From Tenacibaculum todarodis (GTDB taxonomy: Bacteria > Bacteroidota > Bacteroidia > Flavobacteriales > Flavobacteriaceae): a stretch of 64,000 nt of DNA. Shown here piece by piece: positions 20,874 through 29,778 of the stretch (position 1 is its first letter; every line of letters starts with the position of its first letter). The notes beneath the pieces were generated by a model that was not told the origin of the DNA, searched no databases, and saw only the letters and a program-made list of their open reading frames with translations. Made by a program: the position numbers and the translations under genes. The DNA is taken from the NCBI RefSeq assembly GCF_001889045.1, contig NZ_CP018155.1, forward strand, positions 62,001 through 126,000, given 5' to 3'.

Positions 20874-20910
20874 AAAAAAAGCTTCATGTTTAACATGAAG
20901 CTTTTTTTTT
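20874..20910 (+). terminator. intrinsic terminator after citrate synthase
   Basis: GCTTCATG (20881-20888) pairs with CATGAAGC (20894-20901), extended by A7 upstream against T9 downstream. It is a strong hairpin with a long T-tract whose last T is the first base of the following -7 element. Confidence 0.9.
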
Positions 20911-20917
20911 ATATTTG
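20910..20917 (+). promoter_or_regulatory. -7 element of the deiminase-like gene, touching the terminator and the ATG
   Basis: TATATTTG is a perfect TAnnTTTG match. With the motif centred at -7, +1 falls on base 20921, the A of the ATG. That predicts a leaderless mRNA for the next gene. Confidence 0.6.
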
Positions 20918-20920
20918 CCC

Positions 20921-21835
20921 ATGCTAAAATTAAACGTAAAAAACGAAATTTCTAGATTAAGAGCTGTAGTTCTTGGAACTGCTAAAAGTAATGGTCCAAC
21001 ACCTAGTTTGGAAGAAGCTTATGATCCTAAATCGTTAGAACATATAAAAGCAGGAACATATCCTTTAGAAGAAGATATGGTAAAAGAAATGGAAGCTGTT
21101 GCTGCTGTTTTTAAGAAATACAACGTAAAAGTTTATAGACCTGAATTAATAGAAAATTGTAACCAAATTTTTGCAAGAGACATAGCGTTTGTTATTGACG
21201 ATGTTTTTGTTAAAGCAAATATTTTACCAGATAGAGAAGTAGAGTTAGAGGCATTACAATATGTTATAGATCAAATTAATCCGGTCAAAGTTATTCGGCC
21301 TCCAGAAGAAGTACATATTGAAGGAGGAGATGTTATGCTTTGGAATGATTACATTTTTATAGGAACTTATAGAGGTGAAGATTATCCAGATTATATTGTA
21401 GCAAGAACAAACACGCAAGGGGTTGAATTTATTGAGAAAACCTTTCCACATAAAAAAGTAAAATCATTTAATCTTAGAAAATCTCAAACAAATCCAAGAG
21501 ATAATGCCTTGCATTTAGATTGTTGCTTTCAACCAGTAGGGAAAAATAAAGCAATTTTACATAAAGAAGGTTTCTTAGAAGAAGAAGAATATGAATGGTT
21601 ATTAAACTACTTCGGAAAAGAAAATTGTTTTATCATTTCTAAAGAAGAAATGTATAATATGAATAGTAATATTTTTTCTATTTCTGAAGATGTAGTTATC
21701 TCGGAAAAGAACTTTACAAGATTAAACACTTGGTTACGTAAAAACGGAATTACTGTAGAAGAAGTACCATATTCAGAAATTTCTAAACAAGAAGGTTTGT
21801 TACGTTGTAGTACAATGCCTTTAATTAGAGATTAA
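20921..21835 (+). CDS. arginine deiminase / dimethylargininase-like amidinotransferase-fold hydrolase
   Basis: A 304-residue guanidino-group-modifying enzyme of the pentein fold. The likely catalytic residues are visible: HIEGGD (132-137), His198 in ALHLDCCF and Cys296 in GLLRCSTMPLIRD at the C-terminus. Such enzymes hydrolyse arginine, methylated arginines or related guanidines through a covalent Cys adduct; the substrate cannot be read from the sequence. It stands directly before ctlX (21-base gap), suggesting a two-gene unit acting on guanidino or ureido compounds. I chose ATG 20921; a TTG two codons earlier lies inside the promoter motif. Confidence 0.85.
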   Translation: MLKLNVKNEISRLRAVVLGTAKSNGPTPSLEEAYDPKSLEHIKAGTYPLEEDMVKEMEAVAAVFKKYNVKVYRPELIENCNQIFARDIAFVIDDVFVKANILPDREVELEALQYVIDQINPVKVIRPPEEVHIEGGDVMLWNDYIFIGTYRGEDYPDYIVARTNTQGVEFIEKTFPHKKVKSFNLRKSQTNPRDNALHLDCCFQPVGKNKAILHKEGFLEEEEYEWLLNYFGKENCFIISKEEMYNMNSNIFSISEDVVISEKNFTRLNTWLRKNGITVEEVPYSEISKQEGLLRCSTMPLIRD

Positions 21836-21856
21836 TTTTTTATCAAACAATAGAAA

Positions 21857-22792
21857 ATGCAACAAACTACCAATACTATTTTAATGGTTCGTCCAGCAAG
21901 TTTTAGGATGAATGAACAAACAGCAGTAAATAACTATTATCAACAATCTTTAAAAGACATGTTGCCAGCTGCTATTAATGCTAAAGCACAACAAGAATTT
22001 GATGTTTTTGTAGTCAAATTACAACAAAACGGAATAAAAGTTATTGTTGTTGAAGACGCCAAAGAGCCAGATACTCCAGACGCACTTTTTCCTAATAACT
22101 GGATTTCTTTTCACGAAAACGGAGATGTAGCAATCTACCCAATGTTTGCAGAAAATAGAAGATTAGAAAGAAGAGAAGACGTTTTAGAAACTTTAGAAAA
22201 AGAAGGTTTTAAAATAGAAAATGTAATAGATTATACAGAAGCCGAAGAAGAACAAATTTTTCTTGAAGGTACTGGAAGTATGATTTTAGACAGACAAAAT
22301 AGAAAAGCATATTGCGCCATTTCTCCACGAGCTGAAGAGGAGTTATTTATAGAATTTTGTGAAGATTTTGAATATACTCCAATAATTTTTACAGCAAATC
22401 AAACCGTGCAAGATAGCAGAGAAGCAATTTACCACACCAATGTTATGATGTGTATTGCAGAAACTTTTGCGGTAATTTGTTTAAGTTCTATTGACGATAA
22501 AAAAGAACGTAAAAACGTTGTGAAAAACTTAAAGTCAGACGGTAAAGAAGTTATTGATATTACCGAAAAACAGGTACAGCAATTTGCCGGAAATATGTTA
22601 CAGGTTATTGGAAAAGACAATAAAAAGTTTTTAATAATGAGTACTTCTGCATACAATTCGCTAACAGCGATGCAATTACAAAAAATAGAAAAACACGCTA
22701 CTATAATTCATTCCGATTTAACAACTATAGAAACCTGTGGAGGCGGAAGCGCACGCTGTATGATGGCAGAAGTTTTTCTCCCGAAGAAATAA
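21857..22792 (+). CDS. ctlX: citrulline utilization hydrolase CtlX family protein
   Basis: A second pentein-fold protein, 311 residues, of the type annotated as CtlX, which hydrolyses citrulline in Francisella. Motifs seen: MVRPASFRMNEQT at the start, FPNNWISFH, LEGTGSMILD, the His in YHTNVMMC and the C-terminal GGGSARCMMAEVFLP with the presumed catalytic Cys301. Together with the preceding deiminase-like gene it could carry arginine to citrulline and then to ornithine; this route is inferred from family knowledge and adjacency. It ends just before a palindromic repeat. Confidence 0.8.
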   Translation: MQQTTNTILMVRPASFRMNEQTAVNNYYQQSLKDMLPAAINAKAQQEFDVFVVKLQQNGIKVIVVEDAKEPDTPDALFPNNWISFHENGDVAIYPMFAENRRLERREDVLETLEKEGFKIENVIDYTEAEEEQIFLEGTGSMILDRQNRKAYCAISPRAEEELFIEFCEDFEYTPIIFTANQTVQDSREAIYHTNVMMCIAETFAVICLSSIDDKKERKNVVKNLKSDGKEVIDITEKQVQQFAGNMLQVIGKDNKKFLIMSTSAYNSLTAMQLQKIEKHATIIHSDLTTIETCGGGSARCMMAEVFLPKK

Positions 22793-22794
22793 CT

Positions 22795-22819
22795 GTCATT
22801 CCTGTGAAAACAGGAATCT
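22795..22819 (+). repeat. solo ATTCC-type palindrome
   Basis: GTC followed by ATTCCTGT-GAAA-ACAGGAAT (22798-22817) and CT: a perfect 8-bp stem with a GAAA loop. It is a single copy of the palindrome family found as doublets at 38.4 and 55.3 kb and flanking the GIY-YIG gene at 56.3 kb. It lies 2 bases after the ctlX stop. Confidence 0.85.
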
Positions 22820-22847
22820 CAATATTTAAAATCCGTATATTCACAAA

Positions 22848-23519
22848 ATGAACTTACTACTTTTAGCAGTTGCGCCAGTAATGGTCATTATTTTATACAT
22901 CTATTTTAAAGATAAGTTTGAAAAAGAACCTATAAAGTTTTTATTTAAAAACTTTATGTTAGGAGCAACAGTAAGCGTTCTAATTACAGCAATTTTAAGC
23001 GGAATATTAATCAACTTAATACCTTTAACAGATTCTAAAAGCATTATTCAGCAATTTATACAAGCATTTGTAGTAGTTGCCTTAGTAGAAGAGTTTGCTA
23101 AGTTTGTAATTGTAAAATATTACGCTCAAAACAATAAAGAGTTTAACGAACCTTTTGATGGTATTGTATATGCAGTAATGGTTTCCATGGGGTTTGCAGC
23201 TTTAGAAAATGTACTATATACTTTTCAGCACGGAGCATCAACCGGAGTTTTAAGAGCATTTACAGCAGTTCCAGCACATGCAACATTTGCAATTTTAATG
23301 GGGTATTTTATGGGGAAAGCTAAATTTTCTTCAAACAAAACAACACTTAACTTATTTGGATTGTTAGCAGCAACATTATTTCATGGTGCTTATGATTTCT
23401 TCCTATTTATAGATTTTGTTCCTGGTATTGCAACAGGTGCATTTATATCTCTTGCTATTGGGGTTTTCTTATCAAACAAAGCAATTAAAAAGCATACAAG
23501 AGAAGAACATATTCTCTAA
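22848..23519 (+). CDS. PrsW-like intramembrane metalloprotease
   Basis: This 223-residue integral membrane protein has about seven hydrophobic segments and the conserved motifs of the PrsW family: EEFAKF (about residue 85) with the Glu pair and Lys, ENVLY, a His in VPAHATFAILMGYF and FHGAYDFF near the end. PrsW cleaves an anti-sigma factor in Bacillus subtilis; related proteins have diverse or unknown targets, and none can be inferred here. It follows ctlX after a solo repeat and ends in a shared bidirectional terminator. Confidence 0.8.
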   Translation: MNLLLLAVAPVMVIILYIYFKDKFEKEPIKFLFKNFMLGATVSVLITAILSGILINLIPLTDSKSIIQQFIQAFVVVALVEEFAKFVIVKYYAQNNKEFNEPFDGIVYAVMVSMGFAALENVLYTFQHGASTGVLRAFTAVPAHATFAILMGYFMGKAKFSSNKTTLNLFGLLAATLFHGAYDFFLFIDFVPGIATGAFISLAIGVFLSNKAIKKHTREEHIL

Positions 23520-23533
23520 TTTATAGAATCCAA

Positions 23534-23563
23534 AAATAAAGCAGCTATTTAGCTGCTTTATTT
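23534..23563. terminator. bidirectional terminator between convergent genes
   Basis: A perfect 13-bp stem, AAATAAAGCAGCT (23534-23546) with its complement at 23551-23563, closes a 4-base loop. A-rich and T-rich ends on both sides let it work for the PrsW-like gene (+) and for the TolC-like gene (-). Confidence 0.85.
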
Positions 23564-23582
23564 AATATAAGTTGTAGTTTAT

Positions 23583-24911
23583 TTAAAACGCTACATTTAA
23601 TATCTGTCCACTTAATTGAAGCAATTGTAATTCAATTAATTTTGCATCAAATTTAGCATTGTTTAAAGCAGTTTTAGAATTAATTAAATTTATTTGAGCT
23701 TGTCTAAATTCTATAGAAGTTACTTGTCCTAATTTATAACGCTCTTGTGTTCTTTCAAAATTGTTTTGAGTAGTTAACACGTTTTTCTCTTGAGCTTGTA
23801 GAATAAATAATTGATTTTGGTAATTCTCCCAAGTGTTTTTTAATGTATTACCTATTGTTATTTTTTGTTGTTCTAAAAGTATTTCTTGGTTTTCTAAGGC
23901 AATTTTGGCATTTGCAACACGTGTTTTAGTACTTCCTCCATCAAATAAATTCCAAGATAAACTTAAACCAGCATTTAATCCGTTGGAAGTAGAGGCTGCT
24001 AAAAAAGAAGTTGAAGGGTTTTCGCTTTTATTCCAACCATACGAAGTATTTAAACCTAAAGTAGGTAAGTAGTTAGTCTTATTTATTTTAATATTGAATT
24101 CACTAATTGCAATGTTCTTTTCATTTTGTTTTAAAGTAGCATTATTAGCAATTGTTTTTTGATGTAGATCATCAAAATTCAACATTTTATTAAAAGCTAC
24201 TTCAGTTTCTACATCATAATTAACCTCTTTCTCTACACCTAAAATTACATTTAACCCACGTTTTGCATTGCTTAATTGTTGTTTAGCATTTATCAATGTA
24301 ATGCTATCATTATTAATATCAACTTCAGCATTTAACAACTCTAATTTTGTAGATTGTCCGTATTCATATTGATAGGTTGCACGTTTTAAACGTTGTTTAG
24401 AAATAGCTAAAGCTTCACTTAAATTATTGCTATTTTCAGCCAATCTTGCTATTTGAAAATACGTTGTAAACAACTGTAAATAGGTGTTTTCAATAGTTTT
24501 TTTGGCTTGTAATTCCGTTAAATTATAGGTTTCTTTTAATTGCTGATAGTTATACTTTCTACCCAAACCATCAAAAATTGTATAATTTAAATTTAAAGAA
24601 GCATTATAACTTTTTGTAATTGCTCCGTTAATTGTTGTAGAAGTTCCGTCTTGTCTATTAATAGTCTGACTTTCATTTCTATAATTTGCACCTGAAGAAA
24701 TAGAAGCTGTTGGTAAAAAACCAGTATTGTAAATACTTGTATTGTTTTTAGCAACTTCTAAATTATTGTTTGCAATTTTAACACCAAAGTTGTTTTCTAA
24801 GGTTATTGCTAGTGCTTCTTTTTTTGTTAAAATTTCTTGAGAAATTCCTTTTAAAGTCGTTAAAAAAGCGACTATTAGTATTGTGTTTTTAATGACCTTC
24901 ATTTTCATCAA
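23583..24911 (-). CDS. TolC-like outer membrane efflux protein
   Basis: The 442-residue protein begins with a signal peptide (hydrophobic stretch ILIVAFLTTLKGISQ) and has the two-fold repeat of long coiled helices typical of TolC/OprM channels: each half shows LxxAxxxxxxN-type heptads and a final L-rich strand (LSGQILNVAF). It forms the outer-membrane exit duct of the efflux pump encoded upstream. Its start overlaps the 3' end of the RND gene by 23 bases; ATG codons at 24911, 24908 and 24902 are all possible starts. Confidence 0.92.
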   Translation of the reverse strand: MMKMKVIKNTILIVAFLTTLKGISQEILTKKEALAITLENNFGVKIANNNLEVAKNNTSIYNTGFLPTASISSGANYRNESQTINRQDGTSTTINGAITKSYNASLNLNYTIFDGLGRKYNYQQLKETYNLTELQAKKTIENTYLQLFTTYFQIARLAENSNNLSEALAISKQRLKRATYQYEYGQSTKLELLNAEVDINNDSITLINAKQQLSNAKRGLNVILGVEKEVNYDVETEVAFNKMLNFDDLHQKTIANNATLKQNEKNIAISEFNIKINKTNYLPTLGLNTSYGWNKSENPSTSFLAASTSNGLNAGLSLSWNLFDGGSTKTRVANAKIALENQEILLEQQKITIGNTLKNTWENYQNQLFILQAQEKNVLTTQNNFERTQERYKLGQVTSIEFRQAQINLINSKTALNNAKFDAKLIELQLLQLSGQILNVAF

Positions 24912-27900
24912 ATTTAGATTCTATAATTGCTCTTTCTACTTCTTCTTTAGTAATGTTATCTCCTGTTTTTAACCACTTTATTCCCACTTTTATAGAGTTG
25001 GAAACCGATAGTAATAATGGTAGCATTACTAAGGTTAAAACTGTTGCTATCATAATTCCGTATGAAATAGAAATAGCCATCGGAATTAAAAATTGTGCTT
25101 GTCTACTTTTTTCTAACATTAATGGTGCTAAACCAGCAACAGTTGTTAAAGTTGTTAAGAAAATGGCTCTAAAACGAGATTGCCCCGCGTTAATAATTGC
25201 ATCATCAAATTTTAATCCTTCTTTTAAGGCATTGTTAAATTTACCTATTAACACCAAACCGTCATTTACCATAATACCAATAAGTGCAATTATTCCTAAA
25301 AAGGATAAAATTCCTATTGAAAAATTATGAATATAATGTCCCCAAACTACTCCAATCATACTAAAAGGAATCATTATAATTAATAATATTGGTTGGCTGT
25401 AAGAACGGAATGTAAATGCAATTACAATGTATATTAACATTAAAATAATTGGCCAAATAACTGCAACAGAGTCTGTGGTTTTCTTTGCTTCTCTATTCTG
25501 ACCTTCATACAATGGTGTTACACTATGGTATTTAGATAAAATATCTGGCATTACATTTTGCCTAATGTTATCTAAAACTTCGGTTTCACTAGATTCTAAA
25601 TCTTTTAAATCTGCCGTTATTTGAATTTCTCTTTTCCCGTCTAAGTGATTAATTGCAATATCTCCTCTTTCTATGGTATAGTTTGCAATTTCAGAAAACG
25701 GTATTCTTGTTCCGGTTGGAGTAACAATACGCATATCATCTAAATTTTTAATAGACGATCTGTCTTTTTTATCGTAACGAACCCAAACTTTAATTTCGTC
25801 TTGTCCACGTTGAAAACGCTGTGCCTGAAAACCAAAGAAACCAGCACGTACTTGTGCCATTACAGATTGTAAATTTAAGCCTAATAAATATGCATTGTCT
25901 TTTAAAACGATGCTTACTTCTTTAATTCCTGCCGGATCATTATCAGAAATATCTTTTAAAAGTGGATTGTTTTCTAACGCTTGTTTTAAGTCTTGTTTTG
26001 CAGATTTTAGTTCATTAATATTATTCCCTAATAAAGAAATTGCAACTGGACTACCACCAAAATTTCCCCCAGAACCAAAAACTAAACTTTCTACGCCGTT
26101 TACTTTACCAACTTTGTCTGTGATAGCATTTGTTATTTCTGGCGATGAAAAATCTCTTGCTTCACCAGGTAATAAATTTACTGTTAACGTTGCATTTGCA
26201 CTTCCTGGTCCTACACGTTTTATTACGTTTTCTACCACATCTAAATCTCCAGATTGTTTTTCTGAATATTCTTTATTTATCAACCAAACTTTTTCTTCTA
26301 TAGATGATATAATAGAATCTGTAATTTGTTCGTTGGTACCTTGCGGCATTACTAAAGTAATTTTAACGCTATCACTTGCAACTTTTGGAAAAAAGGATTG
26401 TTTTACAATACCTGCATTCATTGCCATTATGCTAAAAATTACCAAAGCAATAGGAATTGAGAATGAAAATATTTTGTTGTTTAATGAAAACTTTAAAAAA
26501 GGCACATAATAAGTATCTCTTATTTTTACTAAAAACTTATCTGCCCATTTATTTACATTTTTAAAAAAAGCATCAATAGCATTTTTCTTTTTTACTTGTC
26601 CATTTTCTAAACGATCCCTATCTAATGCTTTAGAATGTGCAATATGCGCTGGCAAAATAATTAAAGCTTCAATTAAAGAAACCGATAATGTAATTAGTAC
26701 AATTGTAGCAACTTCTCCAAAGAAATTACCGATTCTTCCATCAACAAAAAAGAATGTTGAAAAAGCAATAATTGTAGTTAAAATTGCCGAAACAATTGGT
26801 GGAATAACTTCCATTGTACCATCTATTGCTGCCTGAATTTTAGATTTTCCTAAATCGTAATAATGATGATAAATATTTTCTCCAATTACAATTCCATCAT
26901 CTACCAAAATACCAATTACTATAATCATCCCAAATAGCGATAAAATATTGATAGTAACATCAAATTGAGCTGCAAAAATAAACATCCCAAAAAAGGCAAT
27001 TGGCAATCCAAAAGCTACCCAAATCGCTAAACGTAAGTTTAAAAATAGTGCTAAAAAGAAGAGTACTAATAAAATACCAACCACACCGTTTTCTATCAAT
27101 AATTGCGTTCTTCCGTTTAAAGTTACACTTCTATCGCTAGTAATACTTAATTGTACGTTTTGGTTTTCTTGATTGTATTTGTGTATGTATTCTTTAATTT
27201 TTTCTGCAGATGAAAGTAAATCTTCGTTATTTGTGTTACTTACTGTAACATCAATTGCTAAATTTCCGTTGTAATATAATCTGTCTGGTGTTTCTGACCA
27301 AGAGTCTCTAACTTCTGCGATGTCTTTTAGTCGGATAATATTTCCGTTCGATTCTGTTCTAACAATTAAGTTTCTCAATTCAGAACCATAATAAAATCGG
27401 TTACTTGCTCTAATTAAATAATCTTCTTCGGCAGTTTTTATGTTACCACCAGTAACCAAAAGGTTAGAATTAGTTACTGCACTAGAAACTTCTGCAAAGG
27501 TTAAATTATAAGCTCTTAAATCGTTTTCTCTTACTGCAATTTCTATTTCTTCGTCTGGAAAACCAGAAATAGCAACTTGAGATATTCCTTCTAAACCACG
27601 AATATCGTTTTCTACATTTCTAGCATATTGTTTAATCGATTTTAAAGACAGGTTTTGTCCGCTTACAGTAAAACTAATAGTTGGCCTTATGTTTTCTACC
27701 TTAGCAATTACTGCAGGTTCCATTCCGGAAGGAAATGAGGGAACTCTGTCTACCGCATTTTTTACATCCGATAAAACAACATCTATATCTTTCCCTTTTT
27801 CTACTTCTATACTTACTGTTGCAGAATTTTCTCTAGAAACTGATGTAACACGTTCTACACCAACAATTCCTTTTAAATTGTCTTCAATTTTTAAGACTAC

Positions 27901-28089
27901 GCCTTCTTCTATTTCTGCAGGTGAAGCTCCTGGATACGTTAGGGAAATATTTATTAATTCGGAATCTGTTAAAGGGAAAAAAGAAGACTTCATACTTAAT
28001 GCTCCCACAGAACCAAATACTAAAAATGCAATAATAAAAATATTTACTGCTACCGGGTATTTAATAAAATATGTAATTAATTTCTTCAT
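24889..28089 (-). CDS. RND-family efflux transporter, inner membrane pump
   Basis: A 1066-residue AcrB/MexB-type proton-driven pump with twelve predicted membrane helices and two large periplasmic loops. The proton-relay acidic pair is visible in GILVDDGIVIGENIY of TM4, mirrored by GIMVNDGLVLIGKFN in TM10. The substrate is unknown. The gene is the third of a four-gene operon (marR, adaptor, pump, channel) and starts 4 bases after the adaptor gene; its end overlaps tolC, so translation of the three is coupled. Confidence 0.95.
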   Translation of the reverse strand: MKKLITYFIKYPVAVNIFIIAFLVFGSVGALSMKSSFFPLTDSELINISLTYPGASPAEIEEGVVLKIEDNLKGIVGVERVTSVSRENSATVSIEVEKGKDIDVVLSDVKNAVDRVPSFPSGMEPAVIAKVENIRPTISFTVSGQNLSLKSIKQYARNVENDIRGLEGISQVAISGFPDEEIEIAVRENDLRAYNLTFAEVSSAVTNSNLLVTGGNIKTAEEDYLIRASNRFYYGSELRNLIVRTESNGNIIRLKDIAEVRDSWSETPDRLYYNGNLAIDVTVSNTNNEDLLSSAEKIKEYIHKYNQENQNVQLSITSDRSVTLNGRTQLLIENGVVGILLVLFFLALFLNLRLAIWVAFGLPIAFFGMFIFAAQFDVTINILSLFGMIIVIGILVDDGIVIGENIYHHYYDLGKSKIQAAIDGTMEVIPPIVSAILTTIIAFSTFFFVDGRIGNFFGEVATIVLITLSVSLIEALIILPAHIAHSKALDRDRLENGQVKKKNAIDAFFKNVNKWADKFLVKIRDTYYVPFLKFSLNNKIFSFSIPIALVIFSIMAMNAGIVKQSFFPKVASDSVKITLVMPQGTNEQITDSIISSIEEKVWLINKEYSEKQSGDLDVVENVIKRVGPGSANATLTVNLLPGEARDFSSPEITNAITDKVGKVNGVESLVFGSGGNFGGSPVAISLLGNNINELKSAKQDLKQALENNPLLKDISDNDPAGIKEVSIVLKDNAYLLGLNLQSVMAQVRAGFFGFQAQRFQRGQDEIKVWVRYDKKDRSSIKNLDDMRIVTPTGTRIPFSEIANYTIERGDIAINHLDGKREIQITADLKDLESSETEVLDNIRQNVMPDILSKYHSVTPLYEGQNREAKKTTDSVAVIWPIILMLIYIVIAFTFRSYSQPILLIIMIPFSMIGVVWGHYIHNFSIGILSFLGIIALIGIMVNDGLVLIGKFNNALKEGLKFDDAIINAGQSRFRAIFLTTLTTVAGLAPLMLEKSRQAQFLIPMAISISYGIMIATVLTLVMLPLLLSVSNSIKVGIKWLKTGDNITKEEVERAIIESKFDENEGH

Positions 28090-28093
28090 CTAA

Positions 28094-29206
28094 TTACTCT
28101 TTATTAATTTTTACAATCATTCCGTCAAAAGCACCAGGTAAAACTTGTGATAACATTTTTTGATTGTTTTCTAAGCCTTTTATAATAACGTTCTCTGCTC
28201 CAAAATAAACAGGATTTACTGTTGTTAAAGTTAAAATACTGTCGTTTTTAACCGTATAAACAGCTTCATTATCTACTAATAATTTTCTTGGAATTTCAAT
28301 AGCATCAGTTTCCGATTTTGCAACTAAGTCTGCTTCTAAAAACATACCTTCTTTTAAATCTTTATGTGCAACTTGTATAAATGCTTTTATAGTTTGAGAA
28401 ACCTGATCTACTTTACCATTTACACGAATAACTTTACCTGTATAATTCTTTGATTTTTCTAAGTTTGATAAAGAAACCGAATTCCCAATTTTTAATAAAT
28501 CTGCATAAGCCGAATTTAACGAAACTTCCATTTCAAAAACTGAAGAATCTATAAACTCACCTAATTTTTGACCAACTCTAACTAAAGTTCCTGGCGTAAC
28601 CAACGCTTCTGTTAATATTCCACTAAAAGGAGCTCTAATTCTATATTTCCCTAACTTAACTTCTAAGTTTTTAACGTTGTAATATGCGGTGTTAATTCCT
28701 CTTCCAGAAATAAAATATTTTTCTTTGTCTGATGAAAAATCAGGTAATTTAGGAGTAGTTTTATTAATGTCAAAACTTTGTAAATAAGATTCCCATTTTT
28801 TAAAATCATTTGGATAATCTAAACGTAAATCTGGCATTATTGAAGTAACTAAATTAAATAAGTTGCTTTTTTGCGATTGTAAACTTGCGTAAAACTCATC
28901 GCTATTAATGCTTAATAATGTTTGTCCGCTATAAAAATTTGTTCCGCTTTTAAATGGTTTAGCTGATGATTTTAAAACACCTGAAACTTCAGAATAAATT
29001 TCAATTTTATTTTTTGCAATTAAATTTCCGCTTGCAGTTAACACAATAGGAATTTCTTTGTTTGTAACATTTTCTACAAAGGCAGTTTTTATAACTTTAT
29101 TGAACTTAGGTTTTGGTTTTTGTTTGCTTTCTATAACGTAGTTACCAAGTAGAAAAGCTCCTACAATTAATAGTATTCCTAATACTGAAAGAATTATTTT
29201 TCTCAT
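28094..29206 (-). CDS. periplasmic adaptor (membrane fusion protein) of RND pump
   Basis: A 370-residue HlyD/AcrA-type adaptor. It has an N-terminal membrane anchor (VLGILLIVGAFLLGNYVI), a lipoyl-like half motif around LIAKNKIEIYSEVSG (about residues 60-75), a helical hairpin in the middle, and the second lipoyl half at YRIRAPFSGILTEALVTPGT. It links the inner-membrane pump to the TolC-like channel. It lies 10 bases after marR in the same operon. Confidence 0.92.
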   Translation of the reverse strand: MRKIILSVLGILLIVGAFLLGNYVIESKQKPKPKFNKVIKTAFVENVTNKEIPIVLTASGNLIAKNKIEIYSEVSGVLKSSAKPFKSGTNFYSGQTLLSINSDEFYASLQSQKSNLFNLVTSIMPDLRLDYPNDFKKWESYLQSFDINKTTPKLPDFSSDKEKYFISGRGINTAYYNVKNLEVKLGKYRIRAPFSGILTEALVTPGTLVRVGQKLGEFIDSSVFEMEVSLNSAYADLLKIGNSVSLSNLEKSKNYTGKVIRVNGKVDQVSQTIKAFIQVAHKDLKEGMFLEADLVAKSETDAIEIPRKLLVDNEAVYTVKNDSILTLTTVNPVYFGAENVIIKGLENNQKMLSQVLPGAFDGMIVKINKE

Positions 29207-29216
29207 ATACTGTTTA

Positions 29217-29681
29217 TTAAATGTGTCCTATTTTAGAGCGAAAATTAGTTTGAATTTTTTTAAAGATTTTTATGATTTGTTGTTTTTCTTCTGATGAAAT
29301 ATTTTGCTCCATAGTTGTTATTATATGTTGAATAACAGGTTTGGTTTTTTCAAATACCTCTTTTCCGAATTCGGTTAGATATACATTTTTAATGCGTTTG
29401 TCTTCTTTGCATTGTTTTCTGAAAATATAATTTTTTGCCTCCATCTTCGTTAATAAACGTGTTAATGAAGATTTATTTCTTAATGTTAAAAAAGCCAATT
29501 CATTTTGATTTAAACCATCTTGATCGTGTAATTTTTTTAGCACAATCATTTGTTCCTTTGTAAGATCAAGGCTATTTGATTTAAAGGTTTCTTGAAAGAA
29601 ATAATCCACGATTTTTCCTGTTTGTCCTAACCAAGGACCAATAGAATTTTCGAAGTCAATATTATTTTCGTTAGATTTCAT
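29217..29681 (-). CDS. MarR-family transcriptional regulator
   Basis: The 154-residue protein has the MarR winged-helix layout: helices flanking LTKEQMIVLKKLHDQDGL, a recognition helix near NELAFLTLRNKSSLTRLLT and the wing KQCKEDKRIKNVYLTEFG. MarR proteins are dimeric repressors released by small ligands. It is the first gene of the efflux operon and a 12-bp inverted repeat stands in its promoter, which indicates self-repression and control of the pump. I chose ATG 29681; a TTG six codons upstream is inside the -7 element. Confidence 0.92.
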   Translation of the reverse strand: MKSNENNIDFENSIGPWLGQTGKIVDYFFQETFKSNSLDLTKEQMIVLKKLHDQDGLNQNELAFLTLRNKSSLTRLLTKMEAKNYIFRKQCKEDKRIKNVYLTEFGKEVFEKTKPVIQHIITTMEQNISSEEKQQIIKIFKKIQTNFRSKIGHI

Positions 29682-29685
29682 GTTG

Positions 29686-29731
29686 CAAAAATACAACAAA
29701 ACTCAATATAGTTGCGTATGCAACTATATTG
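29686..29731 (-). promoter_or_regulatory. promoter and MarR operator of the efflux operon
   Basis: On the minus strand TATTTTTG (29693-29686) is followed after 4 bases by the ATG, so +1 is expected at 29682 and the mRNA is practically leaderless. Further upstream is a perfect inverted repeat with 12-bp arms, CAATATAGTTGC (29704-29715) and GCAACTATATTG (29720-29731), separated by 4 bases. TAGTTGC-N4-GCAACTA palindromes are typical MarR-family operators. It covers about -22 to -49 and would block polymerase. Confidence 0.8.
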
Positions 29732-29778
29732 GGTTTTGTTAAAAATGTCATAAAATTATTTAGAGAAGTATTGCTTTA

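Noticed and set aside
25895..26509. Long + strand frame opposite the RND pump gene
   Set aside because: It is the antisense shadow of a well-conserved gene, and its translation has no recognisable features.
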